Made by a program: the position numbers and the translations under genes. Below are positions 45,056 to 56,925 of a DNA stretch of 64,000 bases, one piece after another; position 1 is the stretch's first letter; every line of letters starts with the position of its first letter. Source of the stretch: Bromus sterilis (lineage: Eukaryota > Streptophyta > Magnoliopsida > Poales > Poaceae); assembly GCA_950022295.1 (NCBI GenBank), contig OX465601.1, positions 170,875,501-170,939,500 on the forward strand, given 5' to 3'. A model generated the notes under the pieces. It worked only from the letters and a program-made list of their open reading frames with translations. It searched no databases and was not told the origin of the DNA.

Positions 45056-45649
45056 ACTTGGTATCAGAGCCTTACCGACCGTAGGATCCCCTCTCTGGCC
45101 GAAGTCGAGTCTAGACAAAACTATTTTGTAGTTACTAAGTTAGTTATCGGAGAGTAGGAATCTTTTACTCCTTACCCTTGCTCTGGTCAGGACAAGTGCC
45201 GTAAGTGTTTTACTCTCGCCTTATCCCCTTCAAACTTTAGGATCTCGAGTGTGTGGAGTATCGGAATAGTTACAATGCTTTGCTTGGGAAGTATTGTCTC
45301 GATTCCGAGCTCAGGTGGGAATTCCTGTAGTACCTTTAGCGTCTCCAATTTCGGTTATCATCTGGGTCATTCATTGCCATCCCTCCTTTTGCCCGGTGTT
45401 TTCACGACTTGTGTCGAAAAACACTATCCCTTGATCTGGTTTTCGCTCTCGTTCTTCCTCTTGACACTGACGGTTTTGTTTTTCGACGATGTCGTCCCTC
45501 TGCGGAAATTTATCTCGAAAGAAGTTCGAGTTCGACATGGAGCAGAGTCCCTTGTTGGTGGTGTTGAAGATCGTCATCTTTCTTTTCTCCCCCCCTCCCC
45601 CCGGATCGTCCTGGATCTCGGGACGAGATCCCTTGTTGGTGGTGTTGCC
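45056..45649 (+). other. H internal segment 3 with PBS
   Basis: 594 bp, starts ACTTGGTATCAGAGCC, no protein gene. Three bases shorter than the other two, with visible losses near 45484 and in the C-rich run near 45590. Confidence 0.8.
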
Positions 45650-46114
45650 TGTAACAGCCCAGATTTCACAAAAATTAAAAATTTGTTTTCGGTGTGAATT
45701 GTTTGATTGCCTGAATTGTTTGCGGTGTTTGCATCCCCGATTTATCGATCGGCGATTATTTTCCCCCTCTTATCTCGTATCGGACGGAGACCGACCCTTG
45801 CCACCCTGACACTCGACCTTTGCGACACCGGGTTTCACCCGATCACCGTCGCGGAAACCGCACGCGACCAGCCGCAGCCAACGGAACGAAAAACCCCGTT
45901 TAATAATTAAACGGGATATTTTTATAGCGCGCCGGAAAATGTTGTCGGAACGTCACCGCAGTGAGGTACGATCGAAGAGCTCGACGCGCTGAGCGCGTGG
46001 TTCGAGATTTCGTCGGAATCGGAGTCCGTATGCAACTTCGGCGGTCACGAATGTATTCACCGGACACGCGAGAGGTGTACCGAGGGCGTTTGCGTCATCT
46101 GCCCAACCAACCTG

Positions 46115-46124
46115 CTATAAATAG
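46115..46124 (+). promoter_or_regulatory. TATA box of H LTR 4
   Basis: CTATAAATAG, same offset as in LTR 1. Its transcript would read into the pol region of F. Confidence 0.68.
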
Positions 46125-48977
46125 ACCACCAGCCTCCAACACCCAATTAGGGTTTACCCCATGGCATAATTGCAGCCACCCCCTCACAAAATCCCCAAAT
46201 CTGCCCCAAATCCCTCTCAGCCCCGAAACCCTAGATCCCAGCGCTCACAGGCCATCGGATAACGAGATCAACGCTCCTGGTGCCTCCACGTAGCTCCCAA
46301 CAGCCTCCCCAGCAGAACCGGGCCCCGCAGGGCCCGAGATACGTCTCCCCCGCCGCCGCGGGCCCACTAGGGCCCGGATCACGCCGCCTCCCGAGCTCCA
46401 CGCCATGGAGCCGCCGCTCCTCTCCGGCCACGGCGAGCCACCGCGCCGGCGACCCCTTCTCCTCACCCCGTCGCCTCCCTCTCTCCTCCCGCGCCCTCTC
46501 TCTTACCTCTCCTCCTCCCCCCGCAGGTCAGCAGGCAGGACGCGGCCGCCGCGCCATGGTTCCGGCGAGCCCGAGCTCAAGCCGGACGCGCCCCCATGGC
46601 TCCCCGTCGCCGCCGGCCAGACCCGTGCGGGATCCAGCCGGATCTGCCTCCTCCCGGCCTCCCCTCGCCCGCGCCTCGCCTCCTCCTCGACGCCGGTGGC
46701 CGGCGTGGCACCGGGCAGCGGCGCCGCCGCCGCCTGCTGCCCACGTCGGGGCCAGCCAGGGAGCCGGTCGGCCTGCCTCCCCTCCAACCGGCCACGTGGG
46801 CCTCGGCCCAGATCCGCAGGCGGCCCACTGCCAAGCCACAGCCAGGCCGCCCCCCCCCTCCAGTCACTTGGGCCGGCCCGTTTGGGGTGAGGTCCTTTTT
46901 TTTTCTTTTTTTTTGTTGTTTATTTTTTTCCCTGTCTAACCCCTCCGAATTTCTGCTAAGTCCTAATAATTTACTGCTGAGATCTGTTTTGCGATTAGAT
47001 TTGCGGTAAATCTGTAGCTCGGATCGCGTTGCGCCCAAAAGACGAATTGCTTAGAATTGCGTGTAATTTGATCCGTCTTTTGTGAGTTAATTGTTTTGAG
47101 GTTGTTTAGATATAGTTTTTGTTGTTCAAAGTGGGCATCAGGCCGTTAAACTGCTACAATTCCTGTTATTGAGCTGCTGTTATTATTTTGTTGCAACTTT
47201 GCATGATGATTGTGAGTAATCCATGAGGCCTTTTGCATTGATTCCTTTTGCGTTGCGTTAAGCAATGTTTCCACTTCAGTATCATGCATTCACATGCCAT
47301 ATTTGCCTGCTGCATCATGTTTATGTTTTGCTCCAAAGTAGCTATCATGATGTTGTTGTGCTGCTATTGCTGAAACTGTTATTTTGTTGCAACTTCGGAT
47401 GACGATTGCTTCGCAACCGTTCATCGGAATTGAGTGATTCCAGTTGCATATTGTTAAGCATGATGTCTACTTTCATTCAATGTATTGCTATGTCATGTTG
47501 CTGCACTTTTGCATATAGATTTACCCCTGTTTTTACAGCATGTGTGCATAAATTGTTTTGCTTGTATCTTTTTAACCGTAACTCCGTTTGGGGTGTTCTT
47601 TATATGTAACTTGATTAGTTTTTCGTGTTCTTTGTGTTTATGCTGTTGTTTGCTGTTGTTAACCAACCTAAAATATGGTTTAGGACAGAACAGTACCAAA
47701 TCTTTTAATCATCGTGCGGCACTTAGTGGTATGCCATGTTTAGGTTGTGCATCACTTAAATTGATTAGCATAGATAGTTTACTTTGTGCTTCACCTCTTG
47801 CCATGTTCGTGTGACTTTCCATGCTTGCTTGAGTTGCCATGTTAATAACCGTTGTTTGGTCACCTTTAGCTAAGCAACTTGAACCATCGTAAATGTGCAG
47901 TATCGTCGTGTGTGACGAGTACTCCACTTAAATCGTTAGAAACCGCTCTCGACGGTAGGTGCGATGTCTCGTGTTACTTCTTGTTGGTGCTTTCTCTTGT
48001 ATTGCTCCGTAGTAATAGTGGTGCACCGTTGATTGCTTTCCAGTGTTTACTTCTTGTGTGGTCCCGCGGGTACCTCTCGGAGACGATGCGAGCTTGCGAT
48101 CGACTACACCTTCGGAACTCGACTTATCAACAGGCAAGGACTTGCATTACTTATGATTCATTCTATTTCAACCAGCGGTTTGCATGCTAGTATTGGTTAG
48201 GCGATGTTTGATCCTACCACATGTTTACAGCCTCTTTTAAACCGATACAGCCATGTCCCCTCCCAGCAAACCTTGTACTGCTATGTTACTTTTGCTCGTT
48301 GCTCAGCCCCTGCTTAGTATGCATGCTTAGGATGCTACGATGTTACCCTGTTACTCCTGGGTTTGGGATATCAAATTATTATTATATTATTGTTGATGAT
48401 ATGATTATTATTATAATGTTGACTATATTCGACGAAGGATGGAAGGTCTAGGCTATCCCGCCCCGACGCTTTGTCCCATTCGAGTCACCTAGGCCTCGAG
48501 TTCCGGGTATTGGTTTTAAGACTGAGCGTGCCTAACCGCGTGTGGGATTTTATGGGGTCCCCTTCTCTTACCTACCTAGCTTCAAACATTTCTAGTGGTG
48601 GCCCAAGCTGATTTACCATTTGAAAACGTGTGTGTGTCTGTTGGGTCGCTCCTGGCAGATATTTTTTAAACAACCCGGACCAGCGGAGACATGGTTTCCC
48701 TGTTGGTCCACCTTTGGCCGGCGAGGGCCCGGTCTCATAAGAGAACTAACCGGTAACCCAAACCCTGTTGAGACGGAAGAGTCCGATCCGAGAGCGTGGC
48801 CAGCTTTTGGATTGGGTGTCGACTCCCCGGGGGCCACCCGGATTTGTTCGTTGTTAGCTAGAGGGACCTGTCGTTTCGGATCTCTTGGAACTAAATCATA
48901 AAATGGTTGCCTATAATGGGTAGCAACTGAGAGTGATGAACGTGCGTGCGGAGCCTCGTAATGGGCAGTTGGTACAC

Positions 48978-49451
48978 CCCTGCAGGGTTAAATCTTTTCG
49001 AGAAGCCGTGTCCACGGTTATGGACGACTTGAGACCTACTCCTTGTTCATAGACAACAACAACTGAGATATCTTGATACAACTTGATCAACGTGTGTGTG
49101 TGCCTTGACTGCTTCTTCTTCGTCGGGATGCGAAGAGGAGGACAAGGATAGGATAGATGTTATGTTTGCGTAAGTAGTTGATAGCAAGACTTGTTGGAGA
49201 CGATTCCTCATCGAATGCTTGGCTTCTTATCTTACTCTCTAGATCGTTAGCCACTTCATAAATGCTAGTGCGGCAGCAACCTCACCACTTACCCCTTCCT
49301 TACCGTAAACTACTAGTTGTCCTAGAATGACGAGTGATGAAGTCCTTGCTGGGTCAGATGGCCAATACAGTTGGATGCTGAGTACCTCTGTACTCATGAT
49401 ACTACCCTCAAACTCTTTTCAGGGTTCTTGATCGACAACAGGTACGGTGAT
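48978..49451 (+). other. Conserved LTR hairpin module, H LTR 4
   Basis: CCCTGCAGGG at 48978-48987, acceptor-like AG ending at 49432, 19-nt segment ending at 49451. Confidence 0.62.
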
Positions 49452-49792
49452 CGACGTTTCACGCGGAGACTCGACGACGACTAGTTAGGCGGATCCCGGC
49501 GGACGGCCTGGACCCGTGTGGTTATGGGATCGTTGTTTTTCTCTTTGCCACTAGGCATTTGTTTGTAGTCTGTACTCGGACATGTATCTTCCGCTTTTGT
49601 ATTATATTTGAGGCAGTTGTATGCCGATTGTATGAGATGTTGTATCCTTGTATCTGTAATGTTGTGATATCATGTTGGAAATCCGGGGCATATGGCTTTG
49701 TCATATGTCGCGGTGGGACCGATATGTGCTTCGTCCTCGGGTTCGGACGGAAACGTCCGAATCTGAAACAGTACCGCATATCGGGCCTTACA

Positions 49793-49797
49793 GATAT
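49793..49797. repeat. Target-site duplication of array H, right copy
   Basis: GATAT, matching 31429-31433. Confidence 0.93.
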
Positions 49798-52700
49798 CGA
49801 TATCATCTTAGGTATGGATTGGTTATCCAAACACCGTGCCAAGATTGATTGTGCCATTAAATCAGTCCAACTCACTCATCCTTCCGGCAAGATATTCCAT
49901 TTCACATCTCAAGGTTCAGACGCCCAGCTTTATTCGTTGAATGAACATCCCCTTCCTAACCTTGAAGATATTCCGATAGTTTGTGACTTTCCGGATGTCT
50001 TTCCTGAAGAGCTGCCGGGAATGCCACCCGACAGGTCTGTGGAATTCATAGTGGATCTTATACCAGGCAGAACCCCAATTTCCAGAGGCCCATATAGAAT
50101 GGCCCCACATGAGTTAGCTGAGCTAAAAACCCAACTTGATGCTTCGTTGGCAAAAGGCTTCATCCGCCCTAGCTCATCGCCATGGGGTTGCCCCGTTCTG
50201 TTCGTAACGAAGAAAGATGGAACAGAAAGGATGTGCGTAGACTATCGCCCGCTAAATCTAGCGACGATAAAGAACAAGTACCCACTTCCCAGGATCAATG
50301 ATCTTTATGATCAACTTGCTGGATCCTCTGGGTTTTCCAAGATGGATTTGCGATTAGGTTATCATCAAATCAAAATCAGAAACGAGGACATTCCCAAGAC
50401 GGCTTTTACTACTCGTTATGGTCTTTATGAGTACACCGTCATGTCCTTCGGTTTAACCAATGCCCCAGCCACTTTTTTGCGCTTGATGAATTCGATCTTC
50501 ATGGAGTACTTAGATAAATTTGTTGTGGTTTATCTTGATGATATTCTCATCTACTCGAAGAACGAAGAAGAGCACGCAGAACATCTTAGGCTGGTATTGA
50601 TGAAACTTAGAGAGCATCGCCTTTATGCCAAGTTCTCCAAGTGTGAATTTTGGCTACCAGAAGTGACCTACTTAGGCCACGTGATTTCTGCAAAAGGTGT
50701 TGCAGTCAATCCCGAGAGAGTTCAGGCCGTCCTTGACTGGACTCCACCTGATTCGGTTAAGCAAGTTAAGGGTTTTCTTGGCCTAGCAAGCTATTGTCGC
50801 CGCTTCGTTGAGAACTTTTCTAAAGTAGCAAAGCCTCTGACTGAACTCCTCAAGAAAGATAAGAAATTCCAATGGACTCCCAAGTGCGAGGAAAGCTTTC
50901 AAGAGCTAAAAAGAAGATTGACTTCTGCACCCGTACTTGCACCTCCAGACACAAAAAGGGATTTCGAGATCTATTGTGATGCTTCACGGCAAGGGTTAGG
51001 ATGCATACTTATGCAAGATCGACATGTGGTAGCTTATGCTTCACGCCAGTTGCGTCCACATGAAGAGAACTATCCTACCCATGATCTTGAACTCGCTGCC
51101 GTAGTTCATGCCCTGAAGACTTGGCAACATTACCTCCTTGGTAATCGTTGTGAAATCTATACCGATCACCAAAGCCTCAAATACATATTCACCCAGCCAG
51201 ATCTTAACCTCAGGCAAAGACGCTGGATAGAGTTGATAAAAGATTACGACTTGAGTATCTCTTACACCCCAGGCAAAGCCAATGTCATGGCTGATGCACT
51301 AAGTCGTAAGTCGTATTGTAACAACCTCATGTTACAACAGTATCAACCATTTCTCTGTGAGGAATTTCGAAAGATGAATCTTGAGATTGTTCCTCATGGA
51401 TTCCTTTCCACCTTGATTGTGAAACCAACCCTTGAGGATCAAATCAAAGTTGTTCAACAACGTGCTCGAGGTATCCGACATATCAAACAGAACATTGCTA
51501 GCGGTAAGGCAAAATGTTTTACCCTAGACAATGAAGGTACTGTGTACTTCGAGAATAGGATGGTAGTTCCGAAGAATAGGAATCTAAGGCAGCAAATCCT
51601 TCAGGAAGCCCATGACACCCCTCTCTCGATTCATCCTGGTAGTACTAAGATGTATCAAGATCTACGCCAGAGATTTTGGTGGACTAGGATGAAGCGAGAA
51701 ATCGCTCAATTTGTTGCTGAGTGCGATGTTTGTCGTCGTGTGAAAGAAGAGCATCAAAGACGTGCTGGTACTCTTCAACCGTTAGCCATTCCTGAGTGGA
51801 AATGGGATAAAGTTAGTATGGATTTCATCACTGGCTTTCCAAAGTCTCAGAAAGTAAACAATGCCATCTTCGTGGTCATTAACCGTCTTTCCAAAGTTGC
51901 TCATTTCCTTCCTGTTCGCGAGAGTATAACTGCTAGCCAGTTAGCGGATTTATATGTCTCCCGGATCGTTTCTCTCCATGGTGTTCCTTTGGAAATCAAT
52001 TCAGACCGTGGAAGTCTTTTCACCTCTCGATTTTGGGAAAGTTTTCAAAATGCTATGGAAACCCATCTCTTCTTTAGCACCGCCTTTCATCCCCAGTCAA
52101 GTGGTCAAGTAAAAAGAGTCAATCAAATTCTCGAAGACAAGCTTAGAGCCTGTTTTATCTCATTCGGAAAGAGTTTGGAGAAATCTCTTCCATACGCCGA
52201 GTTTGCTTATAACAACAGCTTCCAATCTAGCTTGGGCATGGCACCCTTCGAATTTCTCTATGGACGAAAATGTTGAACGCCATTGAACTGGTCAGAAACC
52301 GGTGAAAGACAATTCTTTGGACCGGACATGATCCAGGAAGCAGAAGAGAAGGTTCGCATTGTTCGTGAGCAATTGAAAACAGCCCAGTCTCGTCAGAAAA
52401 GCTACTATGATCGTCATCATAGGCCAGAGAGCTACGAGCTGAACGAGAAGGCTTACCTCCGGGTTACTCCTCTGAAGGGAACCCATCACTTCGGTATCAA
52501 AGGCAAATTGGCCCCACGTTACATAGGCCCCTTTCGCATTCTAGCTAAGCGTGGAGAAGTTGCCTACCAACTTGAACTACCGCCGCATCTTTCTCAGGTT
52601 CACGATGTCTTCCACGTATCTCAACTCAGGTGTGGCTTCAAGGACCCCATCCGCGAAGTAGACCACGAAACGCTTGATCTCCAAGAAAACCTGTCGTATC

Positions 52701-52831
52701 GAGAGTATCCCGTCCGTATCCTCGATGAAGCTGAACGCACCACCAAACGTCAGAAGATCAAGTTCCTCAAGGTGCAGTGGTCCAACCATTCTGAGAAAGA
52801 AGCCACCTGGGAACGAGAAGATCGTCTCTGA
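49793..52831 (+). pseudogene. pol: Element F pol: protease end, RT, RNase H, integrase, chromodomain
   Basis: This continues the frame broken at 31433. Domains in order: C-terminal protease (IILGMDWLSKH, from 49800); RT with MCVDYRPLN, MDLRLGYHQI and the catalytic YLDD at 50531-50542; RNase H with EIYCDASRQGLG and YTDHQSLKY (about 50950-51310); integrase with the zinc motif ending CDVC (about 51730), the core beginning MDFITGF (about 51820) and SDRGSLF (about 52003); and a C-terminal chromodomain in the last 45 residues, the mark of chromoviruses. Defects: the integrase catalytic Glu is Lys (AAA, 52112-52114), a conserved VIDRLSK is VINRLSK, and TGA at 52274-52276 replaces an Arg codon after LYGRK. 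The frame is otherwise open to 52831. The Tekay/Del-like clade is my best guess. Confidence 0.95.
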
Positions 52832-52901
52832 GTCGAGTACCCCACCCTCTTCCCGACTACTTCTGAATCTCGGGACGAGATTCTTTTGAGTGGGGGCGAG
52901 T
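52832..52901 (+). other. F 3' untranslated end and polypurine tract
   Basis: After the stop comes AATCTCGGGACGAGATTC, an inverted repeat (ATCTCG/CGAGAT), then the polypurine tract GAGTGGGGGCGAG directly before the 3' LTR. The inverted repeat is also present at the end of the family-2 internal segments. Confidence 0.8.
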
Positions 52902-55647
52902 TGTCACAACCCTAGTTTTGGTATGTGCTTTTATTACTAGAAATAATTGCATCATGTTTAAATTCTATGGCTTAAGAATTGGGGATTTGGAAAAGCCTCA
53001 AAAAGAATTTAAATAAAAGGCCAGATAAAAAGTTTTTCCAAAATTCCTCCAAACAATTTTCAAAAGTCCTATAAATGAGTATGATCATTTTAAAAATGAT
53101 TTGGAGTCAAACCCATGCTCATGGATTTTTCAAATATTCAAACAGAGGCTTGGAAATTAAATTTAAATGCGATTTTGAATTGAAATTCAAATGTTTTGAA
53201 TTTCAAAAATCTCCAAAACTTGGGAGTGACTAGTACTAGGTCACATAGGTCCAAGATAAAATTTTGGGGATTTTTAAAAATGCTTTGATATTTTTTTCAG
53301 AGCAAAACTAATTAAACAGAAAGCATAAAAAGAAAAATTAAAAGAGAAAGGGGCAGAGCCCACCTACCTGGCCCATCGGCAGCAGAAGAGGCCCGGCCCA
53401 AAGGGGCAGGGTCGTCTTCTTCGCGGGGACAGGCAGGCGAGCACCTGCGTGGCGATCATGCCGCCGTCGGCAGCCCGCCCACGGCGCCCCCTCGCCCCTA
53501 TCTCCACGCCGTGGACGCCCCGAAACCTCCCCTGTTCTTCCCCCGCCTCTGAAACCCTCTTCCCCCTCTCTCCCGTGCGATCCTGCGAGGAACCGAGCGC
53601 CACCGTCGCCGCCTACGAGCATCCACGCGGCCACCGTGCCCTGCTCGCCGTGAGGGCATGTCCAGAAGCTCCACCGAGGTCTTCTACGCCACCTTGAACC
53701 CCCAATTGGAGCCGAGAAGCCACTCCGGCGACGCCAGCTTCACCGAAGCGCTCCGGCCGCCGTGGGTTTCCTCCGGCGAATTCGTCGCCGCAGCTGCTCC
53801 TCCGCCTCCTCCGGCCTCTCCAACGCACTCACGGTGAGGCCCTGGTTCTTTTCCCCCTAGCCGTGCTCTACTCCGCGCCCCGGTGCCCCTTTCCCCCCCC
53901 CCCAGCCGAGCGGCGCCGCCGCGGAGGTCCTCGCCGTCGTGGCCTCCGGCCTCCTCTCGCCAGCCCGTGTGCCCCACTGGGTGCGCGCGTGTGAGGGCTC
54001 CATTTTGGTGCCCTTGGAGCACCTCCCAGTGGCCGGAGCCGTCTTCCCGTGAGGACGCCGCCGTCTCCAGTGGTCGCCGGCGGCTAACTGCCGGCCGGCT
54101 GAATTAATTAGGGGGCTAACCCCCTGATTAGTTAGGCCTTAGGCCACTGACAGGTGGGGCCAGCCCCCCTCTGAATCAAATTAAAATTTTAATTAAAACG
54201 GGTTTTAGCCCAGAGGTAATCACAGGTGGGCCCCGCATGTCAGTTGACTGGTCAGCGCCCAGTGAAGTCATGCTGATGTCATGCTTGCGCAATAAATCCC
54301 TTTTCTTTTAATAGATTTTCCATAAAATGCTTAAATCTTTGAAATTCAATAACTTTTAATCCATAACTCCAAATCAAATAAATTATATATGAAAAATCAT
54401 CAGAAAAATTCAAGGATTCCAAATATCATACTTTCATGGATGAAAAACACATCTATGATGATGAACCAGTAGCTTTTAGCTATATGGCTTATTTGGAATA
54501 ATTCAAAATAAATGTTTAAATCATTTCAAATTAAATCTTTGCAATGCCAACCTTATAACATGAACATCAGAGACAATTCATACACATGACCACATGTTTT
54601 ACCATATCCAAACATTAGCAAATGCAACTTTTGCTAAATTGAACCACATTTGGAGTTTGAATTTGAATTTCTTATTCAAATCAACTTCAATTAAATTGTT
54701 ACAAATTAAACATAGATCACATCAGTACCATGCCATGTTTCATTCTTGAATGTGCATTGCAATGTGATGTTTATACTTTGTTGTCTCGGTGTTTGCTTCT
54801 TCTCGATAGATCCATCGCCGGACGTAGTCCCTGTTTTCTCCGAAGAGTGGCACCCCCCCCGAGTCTCGACAATAAGGCAAGCAAACCCCCTTTGATCATA
54901 TCTATAAAAACCCAATTTCCCTCTTGTTCTCTTATGCATGATTAGGTGATTCACATGTTACCGTTCTTTCGTTAGTTGAACCCATCCTTTGCATGACCTA
55001 TCATTGCTACCACAGTATTAAGCAAACCTCAACCTAGTAGATACAAGATTGTTTGTGATCAGCATGTGGCCCCTCATCAATGATATGCTATGCCATGCTA
55101 GAGTTGTTTGCAATGAAGTTGATCCATCTGGTGATGTATCGGGATGGTAGTGAACACATGCAACAAGGTGGTAACGTGTTGATGAAGTCACCCTAAAATA
55201 AGTGAACCATGAGAGGTTGTGTAGGAGTACACAGTGGGTTGTCTCATTTACACTGCCCTAGGCCCCGAGTTCTTGTGTTGTGATCCAAGACACAGATTAC
55301 TACCACATGTTGGGCTCATTGACCCCGCTCGACCTATTAACTCACCCCGACTAAGGTCCAGGATTCGCATGGGTTAACTTTATTCTATTTGCTTTCCTAA
55401 CTTAGCACGGTTTTAGGCAAGCGCAGTACCATCCGTCGAGGTGGGCTTGTCGGACTGTCCATACATCGTCTGGGTCCTGAACGGAAACCCCGGCCGGATT
55501 CCCGATTGGGGTACAACTCAGATAGGCGATTCCCTGGACTAGAGTTGGAGCCGTGAGGTAAGTGTCGTGGTACTATCCTCGCCGACACCGCTTGAAGGTG
55601 ACGAGTTCTAGGCGATAAGTGGTAGCTACGTATCTGAAGAAGTACAC

Positions 55648-56027
55648 CCCTGCAGGGTTAATGAACTATTCGAATAGCCGTGTCCGCGGTTATGGACTAC
55701 TTGGAGATCTTTACTTGATTATTAGACAACTCAAATGGATACTTTAAAAATCGCAAGATAAGTGTGAGTGCTTTGGATTGCTTCATCGTGGGGAAGTCGA
55801 GGAAGGATCTATGGTTGTGTATTGATGTGGTGATCAAGATTAGATGGACTCGTGTGCGCCTCTCATCTCAACTCTATGTAGTCGTAGTACAGTATAGCCA
55901 AGTCAAAGCTTTCTGCATTACAACCCCACTTGTCTTTACCTTGATACCTGAGCATGAGTAGTATAGTTCTGACGTAAGTCTTGCTGAGTACGACTTTGTA
56001 CTCACGTTTGCTTATTCTATGTTTTAG
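55648..56027 (+). other. Conserved LTR hairpin module, element F 3' LTR
   Basis: CCCTGCAGGG (55648-55657), the perfect palindrome CTATTCGAATAG (55666-55677) and CCGTGTCCGCGG (55678-55689) are followed by TGAGTAC-GACTTT-GTACTCA (55985-56004) and TTTTAG with AG ending at 56027. Confidence 0.65.
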
Positions 56028-56276
56028 AGACGAGACCACTAACCCTGATGGTGGCCTCCCCCTTCAAGCTCGACATCGACGAAATTATGTAGTCCCAGAC
56101 AGCAGCCTGGTCCCTCTGGAGGGTCGTTGTGTTTTCTTAAAGGCTTCTTAAGCCATTTGTTAACCTTGTCTTTACTAAGACATAATTTGCTTCCGTTGTT
56201 GTATGATGTAATGTTGGATCACAGTGATGTGATCTCTGCTTGTAACACTGCTATATCTGCTCTGTTTAGCAGATGA

Positions 56277-56282
56277 AATAAA
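56277..56282 (+). terminator. Poly(A) signal in F 3' LTR
   Basis: AATAAA after the stem TCTGCT-CTGTTT-AGCAGA; the likely 3' end signal of the F transcript. Confidence 0.6.
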
Positions 56283-56826
56283 GCTATGAGTTTGTAGAGT
56301 TCATGTTATGTTACCTGCTGTTATACACTTGGCATGCATGCTGCGTGTATGTTAATATCATGCATGTCATGTGTGGGGTTCGATACCTTAGTTGTGTTCT
56401 CGCCGGCGGTCTTTTATACACCAAGTGGCCCTTAGATGTGCGCAGCTTGGGGCATCGTGATGCGATTGCTCGTGACTCTGTCACGTGGCACACTTTGTTG
56501 TATGATTGAGCCCGCCCGAGACCCCGACTAAGAGATCGGGCTGGAGTCTGTTTATGTATGTGTTATGATTCAATCGATAATATGGTTGAGGCGACTTGTC
56601 TATGAGTATGGGATTTCACCACCCATAATCATTTAGACTTGTGAGCGGACGATGAGGACCCATCTCAGTTGATCATCCGGGCCTGGATGGGATGCCCCTC
56701 ACGTTCGAGCTTTCCGAGAGTGTCTTGTACTTGGCCTTGTCTGCTTAGACAAGTGGGTATGGCTCTCGGCTCTCTATATGATTGAATTGTGACTGGAATT
56801 ACATACGCAAACCCCGGGTCCCGACA

Positions 56827-56831
56827 CTTTG
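56827..56831. repeat. Target-site duplication of element F, right copy
   Basis: CTTTG directly after the 3' LTR, matching 25705-25709. Confidence 0.92.
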
Positions 56832-56925
56832 AGGACTGTTTTGTTCGCAACATGGTACATGTTGCTGAGCTGCCCTTCACTCTGAAGCCCTATGCTCCCT
56901 TGCTACAACCTGTTTGCAACTATGG
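56832..56925 (+). pseudogene. Layer-0 unknown coding sequence, part 2
   Basis: About 31 codons between the F and I insertions, open in the phase expected from part 1. It encodes a hydrophobic-rich segment with VHVAELPFTLKPYAPLLQPV. It ends in TATGG (56921-56925), the left TSD of solo LTR I, and the frame resumes at 60264. Confidence 0.6.

Larger units (their letters stand above)
31434..49792 (+). mobile_element. Array H: multi-LTR tandem array of a family-2 element (4 LTRs, 3 internals)
   Basis: Within one GATAT duplication lie four near-identical LTRs (31434-35578, 36176-40318, 40916-45055, 45650-49792) separated by three near-identical internal segments of 594-597 bp. The unit length is about 4.74 kb. 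All units have the same orientation and each internal segment has its own PBS. A single insertion normally gives two LTRs and one internal segment, so two further units were added after insertion, most simply by unequal recombination between LTRs or units. No protein gene is present. The family is the same as elements C and D, with LTRs about 0.43 kb longer than those of C. Confidence 0.95.
45650..49792 (+). repeat. H LTR 4
   Basis: 4143 bp, starts TGTAACAGCCC like LTR 1 and ends GGGCCTTACA directly before the right GATAT. TATA box 46115-46124. Variant pattern: 5' half like LTR 2, 3' half like LTR 3. Confidence 0.93.
25710..56826 (+). mobile_element. Element F: family-1 chromovirus split by array H
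   Basis: A complete Ty3/gypsy chromovirus flanked by the 5-bp TSD CTTTG. Parts: 5' LTR 25710-29633, PBS, leader, gag-protease 30112-31433, array H 31434-49792 with its GATAT duplication, protease end-RT-RNase H-integrase-chromodomain 49793-52831, polypurine tract, 3' LTR 52902-56826. Without H it is about 12.8 kb. It was inserted in the layer-0 coding sequence. Two nonsense codons, a substituted integrase catalytic Glu, and the H insertion inactivate it. Confidence 0.95.
52902..56826 (+). repeat. 3' LTR of element F
   Basis: TGTCACAACCC to GGGTCCCGACA, 3925 bp, collinear with 25710-29633 with scattered single differences. GC-rich segment 53345-54100, hairpin module 55648-56027, AATAAA at 56277-56282. 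Confidence 0.95.

Noticed and set aside
31434..49792. Array H as a centromeric or other satellite
   Set aside because: The units contain LTR ends, a TATA box and a PBS, and the whole array has one TSD pair inside a gypsy gene; it is an expanded retrotransposon.
49559..49792. Upstream extension of the F pol frame into H LTR 4 as a fusion protein
   Set aside because: The open frame is chance read-through across the LTR end; the same LTR stretch in the other copies ends in short unrelated frames. The real coding part begins at 49793.
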